A DNA stretch of 40,736 bases from Lysobacterales bacterium (GCA_029935455.1 JAOZKI010000009.1:1-40736); one strand, 5' to 3'. Positions 10,253 to 20,084 are shown, counted from the stretch's first letter. Numbers and translations are program-made. The notes: generated by a model not told the origin, from the letters alone.

Positions 10253-10728
10253 TCGCTGTCGCCGGCAGCGTCCGTTTCCGCAGCCTCCTCGGCCTCGGGG
10301 TCCCGCACCTCGATCACTTCCACATCAAAGTGCAGCGGCTGGCCGGCCAACGGATGGTTGGCATCCACATCCACGTTAAAGCGTCCGACCTTAAGCACCG
10401 TGACCTGAGCCGGACCCTGATTGGTTTGCAGGTTCAGGATCATGCCGGGTTGCAGCTGTTGCGGCTTCACACCGAGTTTTTTGAGCGGCAGACGCTGCAC
10501 ATTGGCCTCCCGGCGTTCGCCATAGGCCTCTTCCGGCGGCACCACCACCTGGAAACTCGCCCCCGCCTCCTTACCGGCCATGGCTTTTTCCAGACCGGGG
10601 ATAATATTGCCCGCGCCGTGCTGGTAGCTCATGGGCTCATTCCGATCATGGGAGGCGTCCAGCTTGTCACCCGCCTCGTTGGTGAGGGTGTAGTGGAAGG
10701 AAACGATTTTTTTGTCTTCGATTTTCAT
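10249..10728 (-). CDS. slyD: FKBP-type peptidyl-prolyl cis-trans isomerase, SlyD-like
   Basis: 159 aa from MKIEDKKIVSFHYTLTNEAGDKLDAS; YQHGAGNIIPGLEKAMAGKEAG; DANHPLAGQPLHFDVEVIEVR. The supplied ORF start (10869) is too far upstream. Confidence 0.88.
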   Translation of the reverse strand: MKIEDKKIVSFHYTLTNEAGDKLDASHDRNEPMSYQHGAGNIIPGLEKAMAGKEAGASFQVVVPPEEAYGERREANVQRLPLKKLGVKPQQLQPGMILNLQTNQGPAQVTVLKVGRFNVDVDANHPLAGQPLHFDVEVIEVRDPEAEEAAETDAAGDSD

Positions 10729-10874
10729 CAACCAATCCTGCAATGGTGCCCGTTGTCGGGCCGGCGCCGCTTTCGCGGTTGGGGCGCGCATTATACAGGG
10801 CCGAAGCGCCGGCGGGGGCTGCGCGGCGCTGACGCATGGGCTATGGTTGGCAGCCCTGCATCCGGACATTGCCT

Positions 10875-11894
10875 ATGCGCTGCCTGACATTCCTCACTCT
10901 GCTGGCACTGATGCCGGCCACGCTGACTGCCCAAACCACCGGCGCGCCGGCGCCCCTGCGCGTCGCCGCTGACACGCCCGGCGTAGAGATTCGTGAATGG
11001 CCCGTCCCCTGGGACGAAACGCGCCCGCGGGATCCGGACGTGGCGCCGAACGGTACCATCTGGTTTGTGGGTCAGGCCGGGGACTACGTGGGCCACTTCG
11101 ATCCGGCTACGGAAGAATTCGCACGCAAAGATCTGCCGCCGGGTACCGGCCCACACAATCTGATTGTTGACCGCGATGCATCGCTCTGGGTCAGCGGTAA
11201 CCGTCAGGGTTATATCGGCAAAATGGATCCCAACAGCGGCCAGCTGCAACGCTACGCCATGCCGGATAAAAGCGTTCGAGACCCGCACACGCTGGCCTTC
11301 GGTAAGGGCGGGAACATCTGGTTTTCCGCCCAATGGGCCAATCGGCTGGGACGTCTGAACCGGCGCACGGGACGCATCGATCTGCTGGAACTGCCCCTGC
11401 CTCAGGCCCGGCCCTACGGCGTCAAAATCGACTCCACCGGCCGACCCTGGTTTGCCCTGCTGGGCACCAACGCGCTGGCCACGGTGGACCCGGAAACCCT
11501 GGCACTGGAGCTCATACCCACGCCGCGGGCGGAATCCCGTCTGCGCCGTCTGGCCATCACCCGCGATGACCGTATCTGGTATACCGATTACAGCACCGGC
11601 TGGCTGGGCGTCTATCAGCCCGCCACCGGCAACTTTCAGGAGTGGCCCTTGCCAAGTGCCAAGTCCGGCCCCTACGCCATCGCCAGCGATGCCCAGGACC
11701 GCATCTGGCTGGTGGAGACCGGCCCCGCCCAAAACCAGCTGCTGGGCTTTGACCCCCGTCGGGCGGCCATTTTCAGTCGCACCGCCATTCCCAGCGGCGC
11801 CGGCGCGGTGCGCCATATGGTCTACGACCGCGAGCGCAATACGCTCTGGTTCGGCACCGACAAGAACACGCTGGGTGAAGCGCTACTGCCCTGA
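10875..11894 (+). CDS. secreted Vgb/streptogramin-lyase-like beta-propeller protein
   Basis: Signal peptide MRCLTFLTLLALMPATLTAQ; repeated beta-propeller motifs (APNGTIWFVGQAGDYVGHFDPAT, RDASLWVSGNRQGYIGKMDP, KGGNIWFSAQWANRLGRL). Confidence 0.8.
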   Translation: MRCLTFLTLLALMPATLTAQTTGAPAPLRVAADTPGVEIREWPVPWDETRPRDPDVAPNGTIWFVGQAGDYVGHFDPATEEFARKDLPPGTGPHNLIVDRDASLWVSGNRQGYIGKMDPNSGQLQRYAMPDKSVRDPHTLAFGKGGNIWFSAQWANRLGRLNRRTGRIDLLELPLPQARPYGVKIDSTGRPWFALLGTNALATVDPETLALELIPTPRAESRLRRLAITRDDRIWYTDYSTGWLGVYQPATGNFQEWPLPSAKSGPYAIASDAQDRIWLVETGPAQNQLLGFDPRRAAIFSRTAIPSGAGAVRHMVYDRERNTLWFGTDKNTLGEALLP

Positions 11895-11914
11895 TCTGCG
11901 TCAGCACCGGCCAC

Positions 11915-11943
11915 AAAAAAAGGGGCCCGCTGGCCCCTTTTTT
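11915..11943. terminator. bidirectional rho-independent terminator
   Basis: AAAAAAAGGGGCCCGCTGGCCCCTTTTTT between convergent genes. Confidence 0.9.
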
Positions 11944-11963
11944 CTAAGCATGGAAAGCGCCGC

Positions 11964-13124
11964 TTAGCCGTAGGCCTGGGCCGCCAGGAGCGCCACACGC
12001 TTCCGCTGCATTTGCAGGGACCGCTCCAGCTCGCGGAAGCTGCGGTCCAGCGTGTCCTGCAGCTTTTCCTTGCTGGCCTGCAGTTTCTCCTTGCTGGCCT
12101 GTACTTTCTCCATCTGCAGGTTCTGCCATTCCTTGATGGTGCCCAGGTACTCGGCGTACTCCCCTTCCAGCGTATCCAACAGTTCCTTCCAGCGCGGGTT
12201 GGCCGGATCCGCCTCCAACCGCTGCCGGGCGCGCTTGAAGTCCATGTGCAGACGCGCGCGCAGGATCTTGAATTGCGGCGTACGACGCAGGTCTGACGCC
12301 AGACCCAGGAAGGACGCGCAAGCGATCACCCATTTGTTCAGATCAATGTTGAACCAGCGGATGCCGTTGCGGTAGTCGTTCTGAAACAGGTGGTGGTAGT
12401 TATGGTAGCCCTCACCATAGGTGAAGATGGCGATAAACCAGTTATCCCGCGCGCTGTTCTCATCGGTAAAGGGCTGCTTGCCCCACATGTGCGCGAGTGA
12501 GTTGATAAAGAAGGTGAAGTGATGGTTCAGCACCAGCCGACCGAGACCGGCGAGCAGGAACACGCCCCAGAAATCACCCACTATCCAGCCCAGGAGCATG
12601 GGCAGGCCGACATTGGTCAACAGCACCAGCTCCAGATAGTGCTTATGCTGCCACATGACGACTTTGTTCTTTTTCAAGTCCGGAACGATGCTGTAGTCCA
12701 CTTGGCCGGAGCGGTAGTCACGCAGCATCCAGCCCACGTGCGCGTACCAGAAGCCGCGGCCAATGGAATAAGGATCTTTTTCGTTGTCATCCACATTGCG
12801 GTGATGCACCCGATGCCGTGCGGACCAGATCAGAATGCTGTTCTGTACGGCCATGCCGCCGGCCACGGCCATTAACCACTCCCAGGCCGGATGGGCCTTG
12901 TAGGTGCGGTGGGACCAGAGGCGATGATAGCCACTGCCGATGCCAACGCCGGTAAACAGCATAAAGAATACGAAAAAGCCCCAGGCCCAGGCGCTGAAGC
13001 CCTGGGTGATGCCATACCAGGGCACCAGGATGATGGCGGCAAGGAAGGTCAGGCCCAGGGTCAGGGTGACCGGCCAGTTGCGTATGCCTTCCTTACTGAA
13101 AGCTTTCGGTTCGAGGTTGGTCAT
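11964..13124 (-). CDS. acyl-CoA desaturase (delta-9 type) with C-terminal coiled-coil extension
   Basis: 386 aa; His boxes HRLWSH, HRVHH, HNYHH; hydrophobic segments; long Glu/Lys/Gln-rich C-terminus. Confidence 0.93.
   Translation of the reverse strand: MTNLEPKAFSKEGIRNWPVTLTLGLTFLAAIILVPWYGITQGFSAWAWGFFVFFMLFTGVGIGSGYHRLWSHRTYKAHPAWEWLMAVAGGMAVQNSILIWSARHRVHHRNVDDNEKDPYSIGRGFWYAHVGWMLRDYRSGQVDYSIVPDLKKNKVVMWQHKHYLELVLLTNVGLPMLLGWIVGDFWGVFLLAGLGRLVLNHHFTFFINSLAHMWGKQPFTDENSARDNWFIAIFTYGEGYHNYHHLFQNDYRNGIRWFNIDLNKWVIACASFLGLASDLRRTPQFKILRARLHMDFKRARQRLEADPANPRWKELLDTLEGEYAEYLGTIKEWQNLQMEKVQASKEKLQASKEKLQDTLDRSFRELERSLQMQRKRVALLAAQAYG
12060..12122 (-). repeat. 21-bp in-frame tandem repeat in the desaturase C-terminus
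   Basis: CAGCTTTTCCTTGCTGGCCTG / CAGTTTCTCCTTGCTGGCCTG / TACTTTCTCCATCTGCAGGTT; protein EKVQASKEKLQASKEKLQ. Confidence 0.8.
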
Positions 13125-13185
13125 GAAATCGTACTCGGGTAGGCGCAGAAACAGTCTACTTTAATGGTGCTGCGCGAAGGTTAAA

Positions 13186-13959
13186 TCAACTGCGCATGCC
13201 TTTACCGGTTTTGAGCAAATACATGCACAAGGCAAACAGGCCGACGCCGAAGGCGCCGATAATTACGTAGGTCAGAGACAGTGGCACATCTGACACGCCC
13301 AGCATGCCATAACGGAAGCCGTTAATCATGTACAAAATGGGATTGAACTGCGACACCGTGCGCCAGAAATCCGGCAGCAGGGAAATGCTGTAGAACACGC
13401 CCCCCAGATAGGTCAGGGGCGTGAGCACGAAGGTCGGAATAATCGCAATATCGTCAAACTTCTCCGCAAAAATGGCATTCACCATACCGGCCATGGCGAA
13501 CACGATGGCGGTCAGCACCAATACGGAAAAGGTTACCCAGGGATGCTGGATCTCAATGGGGGAGAAAAACAGGGAAACGGCCAGCACCACGCCGCCCACC
13601 AGCATGCCGCGCACCAGGGCGCCGGTCACATAGCCGGCCAGAATGATCCAGTTTGGCAGCGGTGAAATCAGCAGCTCTTCAATGTGATGGCTGTACTTGG
13701 CACCGAAGAAAGAAGAAACCATATTGCCGTAGGAGTTGGTGATCACCGACATCATGACCAGGCCCGGCACGATGAACTGCATGTAATCGAAGCCACCCAT
13801 GTCACCGATGCGACTGCCGATGAGATTGCCAAAAATAATGAAGTAAAGGCTCATGGTAATGGCAGGCGGCACCACGGTCTGGCCCCAGATGCGCACGATG
13901 CGTGACACTTCCTTGCGCACGATGGTGCAGTAGCCGACCCAGTTCACGGACGCGTTCAT
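13186..13959 (-). CDS. ABC-2 type transporter permease (YadH-like)
   Basis: 257 aa; multiple TM segments; PLTYLGGVFYSISLLPDFWRTVSQFNPILYMINGFRYG motif. Confidence 0.9.
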   Translation of the reverse strand: MNASVNWVGYCTIVRKEVSRIVRIWGQTVVPPAITMSLYFIIFGNLIGSRIGDMGGFDYMQFIVPGLVMMSVITNSYGNMVSSFFGAKYSHHIEELLISPLPNWIILAGYVTGALVRGMLVGGVVLAVSLFFSPIEIQHPWVTFSVLVLTAIVFAMAGMVNAIFAEKFDDIAIIPTFVLTPLTYLGGVFYSISLLPDFWRTVSQFNPILYMINGFRYGMLGVSDVPLSLTYVIIGAFGVGLFALCMYLLKTGKGMRS

Positions 13960-14891
13960 GAGCGGCCCTCCGGCGCATCATCGCCCTGCTCTACCAGGCG
14001 CAGGAACAGCTCCTCCAGGCGGTTGGCCTTGTTGCGCATGCTCAGAACATTGATCCCGCTCTGATCCAGGCTGGCGAACAGCGCATTCACTGATTTGCTG
14101 CGCGGCAAGGTCACCTCCAGCGTGTTCTCATCGCGCAGGGAAATATCCATATTCTGGCAGCGCGGCGCCTCCTTGAGCGGCTCGCGCAGATCCAGCACAA
14201 AGGTTTCCACGTCCAGCTTGGACAGCAGCGACTTCATGGTCGTATTTTCGCGAATCTCACCCCGGTCGATAATGGCGATATTGCGGCACAGTTCCTCTGC
14301 CTCTTCCAGATAGTGAGTGGTCAGAATCACCGTCGTGCCACGCTCGTTAATGCGCCGAATCAGCTCCCACATGGAACGGCGAATCTCGATATCTACGCCG
14401 GCCGTCGGCTCGTCCAGAATCAGCAGCCGAGGCTCATTCACCATGGCCCGGGCGATCATGAGGCGTCGCTTCATACCGCCGGACAGGCCCCGGGATGGCT
14501 TGTCATGCTTGTCCCACAGCTGCAGCTCGCGCAGATAGAACTCGGCCCGCTCCAGCGCCTGCTTGCGCGGAATGCCGTAATAGCCCGCCTGGTTCACCAC
14601 GATATCCAGCGGTTTCTCAAACATATTGAAGTTAATTTCCTGCGGCACCAGCCCCAGATAGGACATGGCCCGGGAGCGCTCCCGCATGACGCTGGTACCA
14701 AATACCTTCACGTCCCCGGCCGTGGCATTGACCAGCGAACTGACTATTCCAATCAGCGTCGACTTGCCAGCCCCGTTAGGGCCCAACAAGGCAAAGAAAT
14801 CACCCTCTTCTACGGTCATGGACACGCCCTTCAGGGCTTCCACGCCGTTGCCATAGGTCTTTCTCAGCTGTTGGACATCAAGTGCGTGCAT
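13956..14891 (-). CDS. ABC transporter ATP-binding protein (YadG-like)
   Basis: 311 aa from MHALDVQQLRKTYGNG; Walker A GPNGAGKST, LSGGMKRRLMIARA, LLILDEPTAGVD; overlaps the permease start by 4 bp. Confidence 0.93.
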   Translation of the reverse strand: MHALDVQQLRKTYGNGVEALKGVSMTVEEGDFFALLGPNGAGKSTLIGIVSSLVNATAGDVKVFGTSVMRERSRAMSYLGLVPQEINFNMFEKPLDIVVNQAGYYGIPRKQALERAEFYLRELQLWDKHDKPSRGLSGGMKRRLMIARAMVNEPRLLILDEPTAGVDIEIRRSMWELIRRINERGTTVILTTHYLEEAEELCRNIAIIDRGEIRENTTMKSLLSKLDVETFVLDLREPLKEAPRCQNMDISLRDENTLEVTLPRSKSVNALFASLDQSGINVLSMRNKANRLEELFLRLVEQGDDAPEGRS

Positions 14892-15010
14892 GGGTGGTTC
14901 CAACCGTTCGCGAGGGGGCATCATCATACGGATTGCATTGAGTTTCCAGCCAGGGATGACGTTCGTCCTATAGACGCGGCCCTGCCGGGGCCTCTAACCT
15001 TGGGCCCACC

Positions 15011-16501
15011 ATGACCAATCGCAAGCCCCCCAAGACCCTCCAATGGGGCCTCGCCAGCTTGAGCCTGCTGTTCGCAGCACCGGCCCTGGCGCTGCCCGAG
15101 GGCAATAGCATCGACTTTGAAAACTGCACCCTGTCCATGCCCGGCGTGCCGCTAACCGCCGCCGCGCGCTGCGGCTTTCTGGAGCGGCCGGAAAACCCCG
15201 ACGCACCGGACGGCAAGCGCATCAGCATCCATGTCGCAGTGGCCGAAGCCTCCTCACAAACACCCGCCGCAGACCCGCTGTTTTTCTTTGCCGGCGGGCC
15301 GGGCCAGGCGGCCAGCGAAAGCTGGATTATCATGCGCAATTCCCTCGCCGAGGTGCGCAAAAATCGCGACATCGTGCTGATCGATCAGCGCGGTACCGGC
15401 CAGTCCAACGCGCTGCGCTGTAGTGACGCCAGCCGCGATGAAGCGTTCAGCCTGGACACGGCACTGGACCTGGAGTTGCTGGTAAGCCAGACCGAGGAAT
15501 GTCTGGCGCAGCTGGATGGAGATCCACGCTACTACACCACCACCATCGCCATGCAGGACATCGACGCGGTGCGCCAGGCCATGGGCTACGAGCAGGTCAA
15601 CCTGCTGGGCGTGTCCTATGGTACGCGGGCCGCTCAGGTGTACCTGCGCGAGTTTCCCGACAGCGTGCGCAGCGTGGTGCTTGATAGCGTCGTGCCCATG
15701 CAACTGGCACTGGGGCAGGAACACGCACCGATGCTGGACAAGGCGGTGCGGAAGGTACTGGCCGCCTGCGCTGCGGATGCGGACTGCAGCGAGCGCTACC
15801 CCGATCAACTGCCACAGCTCAACACCCTGATCGAAGAACTGCGCGCGCAACCGCGTGCGGTGACCATGATCAATCCGGTCACGGGCCTGACAGAAAACGT
15901 GACCTTGAGCGCCGATGTGCTGGCAGTGGCCATCCGCTTTCTTAGCTACAGCTCGGAAAATCAGGCCATGCTGCCGCTGCTGATTCATGAGGCGGTCACC
16001 AGTGGCAATCTGGAACGACTGGCCAGTCAGGCCGTGCTCGTGATGGGCGGGCTGATCGACTCGCTTAGCCGCGGCATGGAGCTGTCCGTGAGTTGCAGCG
16101 AGGACTATCCCTATCTGAATACCGCCGAGGATCAGAGTGACACGCTGCTGGGCAATCAGCTGCTGCAGATCATAGCGGCCCAGTGTGAGGTCTGGCCGCG
16201 CGGCGTGGTGCCGGAAGACTTTCACGCAGCGGTAGCAAGCGACCTGCCGGTACTCCTGCTCTCAGGCGAGCGCGACCCGGTCACACCACCGGAGTACGCC
16301 ACGCAGGCCGCGGCCAGCTTCAGTGATCATCTCAATCTGGTGGGTCGCGGCCTGGGCCATTCGGTGCTGCGCCATCGCTGCCTGCAGGAAATCACCACCC
16401 GCTTCATCGAAACCGCAAGCACCTCAGAGCCGGACACCACCTGTCTGGAAACCATCGATGGGGCGCCCTTCTTCACCAGTCTGCTGGGTCCAGAACCATG
16501 A
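15011..16501 (+). CDS. secreted alpha/beta hydrolase, tripeptidyl-aminopeptidase-like
   Basis: 496 aa; signal peptide; FFFAGGPGQA oxyanion region; LIDQRGTGQSN; GVSYGTRAAQVY nucleophile elbow; LLLSGERDPVTPPEYA. Confidence 0.88.
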   Translation: MTNRKPPKTLQWGLASLSLLFAAPALALPEGNSIDFENCTLSMPGVPLTAAARCGFLERPENPDAPDGKRISIHVAVAEASSQTPAADPLFFFAGGPGQAASESWIIMRNSLAEVRKNRDIVLIDQRGTGQSNALRCSDASRDEAFSLDTALDLELLVSQTEECLAQLDGDPRYYTTTIAMQDIDAVRQAMGYEQVNLLGVSYGTRAAQVYLREFPDSVRSVVLDSVVPMQLALGQEHAPMLDKAVRKVLAACAADADCSERYPDQLPQLNTLIEELRAQPRAVTMINPVTGLTENVTLSADVLAVAIRFLSYSSENQAMLPLLIHEAVTSGNLERLASQAVLVMGGLIDSLSRGMELSVSCSEDYPYLNTAEDQSDTLLGNQLLQIIAAQCEVWPRGVVPEDFHAAVASDLPVLLLSGERDPVTPPEYATQAAASFSDHLNLVGRGLGHSVLRHRCLQEITTRFIETASTSEPDTTCLETIDGAPFFTSLLGPEP

Positions 16502-17232
16502 TTGAAGTCCGCGATCTGCGCAAAAGTTTTGGCGACGTACATGCCGTGCGCGGCATTTCCTTCACCATCAATGACGGTGAAATCACCGGTCTGCTGGGCC
16601 CCAACGGCGCGGGCAAAACCACCACGCTGCGCATGCTCTATTCGCTCTTACCGCCGGATTCCGGCTCCATTCGCATTGACGGACTGGACCCCACGGAAGA
16701 TGCCATCGCCATCAAGCGCACCCTGGGCGTGGTGCCTGACAGCCGGGGCCTGTACAAGCGCCTGACCGCACGCGAAAACATTGCCTACTACGGCGAGCTA
16801 CACGGGCTGGACCGGAGCGAAATTCGCAGCCGAACCGACGCGCTGGCACGCACGCTGAACATGGGAGATTTTCTGGAGCGCCGCACGGACGGCTTCTCCC
16901 AGGGCCAGCGGGTGAAGGTAGCCATTGCCCGCGCCATGATTCATCAGCCGCAGACCGTGCTGCTGGACGAGCCCTCTAACGGCCTCGACGTGATGACCAC
17001 CCGCGCCCTGCGCGCCTATATTCGCTCGCTCAAAGCGGCGGGGCAGTCGGTGGTGCTTTCTACTCACATCATGCAGGAGGTGGCCGCCCTGTGTGATCGC
17101 ATCATCATCATCGCCAACGGCACGATTGCCGCTGATGGTACGCCCGATGAACTGCTGGCGCGCAGCGGCAAGGACAGCGTAGAGGACGCCTTTGTGGCAC
17201 TGATCGGATCCGACGAGGGACTGCTGGCATGA
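16498..17232 (+). CDS. ABC transporter ATP-binding protein (NatA-like)
   Basis: 244 aa; GPNGAGKTTTLRML, FSQGQRVKVAIARA, VLLDEPSNGLD; ATGA overlap with the upstream hydrolase. Confidence 0.92.
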   Translation: MIEVRDLRKSFGDVHAVRGISFTINDGEITGLLGPNGAGKTTTLRMLYSLLPPDSGSIRIDGLDPTEDAIAIKRTLGVVPDSRGLYKRLTARENIAYYGELHGLDRSEIRSRTDALARTLNMGDFLERRTDGFSQGQRVKVAIARAMIHQPQTVLLDEPSNGLDVMTTRALRAYIRSLKAAGQSVVLSTHIMQEVAALCDRIIIIANGTIAADGTPDELLARSGKDSVEDAFVALIGSDEGLLA

Positions 17233-18407
17233 ATGGCTTGCTCACGGTATTTCGCAAAGAGGTCATAGAGAACGTGCGCGACCGGCGCGCGCTGTTCAAC
17301 TCCCTACTGCTGGGACCGATCCTGTTCCCGATTCTGATCATCGGCCTGAGCTACCTAACCCTGTCTGCGCAAGAAGAGAAGAGCAAGGAACAGCTGGAGT
17401 TACCTGTGGTCGGCGCTGAGCACGGGCCCAACCTGGTCGCCCATCTGCGCCAGCAGGGCGTGGCGATCCTGCCCGCACCGGAGGACCCGGAGGAAACCGT
17501 TCGCCGCCAGACCCATCCGGTAGTGCTGCGCATTCCCGCCGCCTATCCGGAGCAGTGGCGCAGCGGCGAACCGGCCGTGATCGAACTGATCGCTGATCCA
17601 TCGCGGCGTGAATCGAATATTCCCATGATGCGGGTCAGCCGCATGGTGAGCGCCTACGGACAGCAAATCGGCTCGGGCCGCCTACAGTTGCGTGGCATCG
17701 CGCCGGCCCTGGCATCGCCCGTGCTGGTCAAGCAGGTCGATTTGTCCACGCCACAGAGCCGCGGCGCACTGGCCATGATTTTCCTGCCTTACTTTCTGAT
17801 GATCACGGCCTTTACCGGCGGCATGCATCTGGCCATTGACAGCACCGCCGGCGAAAAGGAGCGCAAGTCACTGGAGCCACTGCTGCTGAACCCAACGCCC
17901 CGCTGGGCCATCATGACCGGCAAAATGCTGGCCACGGCCGCCTTTGCACTCGCATCACTGCTGCTGACCCTGCTGTCCTTCAAGCTGGCACTGCCCTATA
18001 TGCCCACGGGCGCCCTGGGTTTCGAGCTGGACCTGGGTCTGGTGATGATTGGCAAGCTGCTGCTGGTGGTGGGACCGGTGGCGATTCTGGCAGCGGCGCT
18101 ACTGACGCTGCTGGCCACCTTCGCCAAAGGCTTTCGTGAGGCTCAGTCCTATATGGGCCTGGTGGTGTTCATTCCCATGCTGCCCAGCCTGATTTTTATG
18201 AGCAACCCCATGAAACCGGAATTCTGGATGATGAGCATTCCCATGTTCTCCCAGAACCTGCTCATCAGCGAGTTTCTCCGTGGCGAAAGCGTCCCCAACC
18301 AGTGGCTGCTGGTCAGCTCCGGCGGCACGCTGCTGCTGGGCCTGATCATGGCCGCCTACGCCGCCACCCTGTTCAACCGGCCGCGGGTCGTGTTTGGTAG
18401 CAGCTAG
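17229..18407 (+). CDS. ABC transporter permease (NatB-like)
   Basis: 392 aa; N-terminal VFRKEVIENVRDRRAL; STAGEKERKSLEPLLLNPTPRW; multiple TM segments; ATGA overlap with natA-like gene. Confidence 0.9.
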   Translation: MNGLLTVFRKEVIENVRDRRALFNSLLLGPILFPILIIGLSYLTLSAQEEKSKEQLELPVVGAEHGPNLVAHLRQQGVAILPAPEDPEETVRRQTHPVVLRIPAAYPEQWRSGEPAVIELIADPSRRESNIPMMRVSRMVSAYGQQIGSGRLQLRGIAPALASPVLVKQVDLSTPQSRGALAMIFLPYFLMITAFTGGMHLAIDSTAGEKERKSLEPLLLNPTPRWAIMTGKMLATAAFALASLLLTLLSFKLALPYMPTGALGFELDLGLVMIGKLLLVVGPVAILAAALLTLLATFAKGFREAQSYMGLVVFIPMLPSLIFMSNPMKPEFWMMSIPMFSQNLLISEFLRGESVPNQWLLVSSGGTLLLGLIMAAYAATLFNRPRVVFGSS

Positions 18408-18418
18408 CTGCGCGCCGG

Positions 18419-18469
18419 GGGCCCGGTCAGTAACTGCCCGACACGCCTTGCGGGCAGGGGACCGGGCCT
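18419..18469 (+). promoter_or_regulatory. long imperfect hairpin upstream of queD
   Basis: GGCCCGGTC (18420-18428)/GACCGGGCC (18460-18468) enclosing CTGCCCG (18434-18440)/CGGGCAG (18451-18457); 10-nt loop. Confidence 0.6.
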
Positions 18470-18482
18470 GCACAATGCCGCC

Positions 18483-18851
18483 ATGGAAATATTCCGCAGA
18501 TTTCAGGTCGAAGCCGCCCACTTCCTGCCCCATGTACCACCCGGCCATAAGTGTCGGCGCATGCACGGCCACTCGTTTCTTATCGAAGTGCACGTCAGCG
18601 GCGAACGCGGTGCTGATACGGGCTGGGTGATGGATTTTGCGGATTTGAAAAAGGCCTTTCAGCCGATCTATGACCAGCTGGACCACCACCTGCTGAACGA
18701 AATTGAAGGGCTGGAAAACCCCACCTCGGAAAATCTCGCTGCCTGGATCTGGGAGCGCCTGAAACCGGCCGTACCGGGCCTGAGCCGTGTTGTGGTCCAG
18801 GAGACCTGTAACGCGGGCTGTAGCTACTCTGGCCCAACAGAACCGGCCTAA
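18483..18851 (+). CDS. queD: 6-carboxytetrahydropterin synthase family protein
   Basis: 122 aa; [75 protein letters not shown]. Confidence 0.92.
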   Translation: MEIFRRFQVEAAHFLPHVPPGHKCRRMHGHSFLIEVHVSGERGADTGWVMDFADLKKAFQPIYDQLDHHLLNEIEGLENPTSENLAAWIWERLKPAVPGLSRVVVQETCNAGCSYSGPTEPA

Positions 18852-19083
18852 AGCAGCGCTGATGGGGCGCCCTGGGCCCTGTGGCGTAAACACGACAAAC
18901 CGGCACTCTCAAAGACCTGCCAATCCGGCATTTGCGCGCCGCCGGGCACCCGCAAGGCCCGCCAGCACTGGGCTGGGGAATTGACGCCGGTACGGGGCAT
19001 GAAATCGAAACGCAAGAAGCCTGTTGCTTATTCGCAACACAAATTCCTAGGTTATTGTTTTGTAACATAAAGTTGTTGAATTC

Positions 19084-19111
19084 GTGCGAGTTTCTGCTAG
19101 CATTAACTTTC
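19084..19111 (+). promoter_or_regulatory. possible sigma70-type promoter
   Basis: AT-rich island; TTGAAT ... about 16-17 nt ... TAGCAT upstream of the 19149 ORF. Confidence 0.35.
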
Positions 19112-19148
19112 GCTCCCTGACGGTACGAACATCACCCCAATCAGCCCC

Positions 19149-20084
19149 ATGAACGCATCGATCCGAAAACTGCTATTCGGAGCGCTGGTTTGCAGCGCCG
19201 GCTCGGCCGTGGCTGCGCCCGTGGGCTACAGCGTCAATGCGGACGGTGTTCCCGGAGATGCGCTGCATATGATCGAGCTGGACAGCGGTACCAGTGTGGA
19301 ACGGGGCACGGTGCAGTCGGCGCAGGGAACCTTTCTGGATATCGAGGGCATGGCCTTTGACGCCTCAGGCCAGCTATGGGCCGTTGATGATGAGCGGCTG
19401 CGCCTGTTTCCCGTTGGCAGCACGGGCCTGGTATCCCAGGCGGAGGAGCGTCCTCTTACCGGTCTGGGCGCGCTGGCCGGCAACGATTTTGGCATGACTT
19501 TTAGCTGTGACGGGGATCTGTACCTCAGCTCCGTGGCCAATCAGGCTCTGTACCGGGTGGCCATGGACGGTACGGCAACCGAGCTGGGCAGCCTCGGTCA
19601 GCGCATCAGCGCGCTCGCGGCCTACGGCAAGCCCGCACGGCTGTACGGCCTGGGCAACGGCCTGCAGGACGATCAGGGCACGCGGGACAACCGCAGCCTG
19701 TATGAAATTGACACGCAAACCGGCGCCACCAGCCTTATCGGGGAGCTGGGCCCGGCGGCCGCCGATTATTTTGAGGCAGGCCTGGCCTTCGCGAGCGACG
19801 GTACGCTCTGGGCCCTGACGGATCGCCGCACCGCGACGCAGGACCTGGGCAGCCAAGTCCTTCAGCTGGACCCGGCTACCGGCAGCGCTACCCTCATCGC
19901 CACCACCTCGGTGGCAGGCTTTGAAAGCCTGGCCATTGCGCCACCGGCCGGCTGCAGTGACGACACCCCGCCACCAGACAACGACCGCTGGCCACAAATT
20001 CCCACGCTCGATGTTTACGGTCGCCTGGCCGCCATACTGCTACTGCTGATCGTCGGCGGCACGGCCCTGCGCGGCCGCAGCTAA
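19149..20084 (+). CDS. secreted protein with IPTL-CTERM-like sorting signal
   Basis: 311 aa; signal peptide ([17 protein letters not shown]); beta-propeller-like body; C-terminus [31 protein letters not shown] = IPTL + TM + basic tail. Confidence 0.75.
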   Translation: MNASIRKLLFGALVCSAGSAVAAPVGYSVNADGVPGDALHMIELDSGTSVERGTVQSAQGTFLDIEGMAFDASGQLWAVDDERLRLFPVGSTGLVSQAEERPLTGLGALAGNDFGMTFSCDGDLYLSSVANQALYRVAMDGTATELGSLGQRISALAAYGKPARLYGLGNGLQDDQGTRDNRSLYEIDTQTGATSLIGELGPAAADYFEAGLAFASDGTLWALTDRRTATQDLGSQVLQLDPATGSATLIATTSVAGFESLAIAPPAGCSDDTPPPDNDRWPQIPTLDVYGRLAAILLLLIVGGTALRGRS

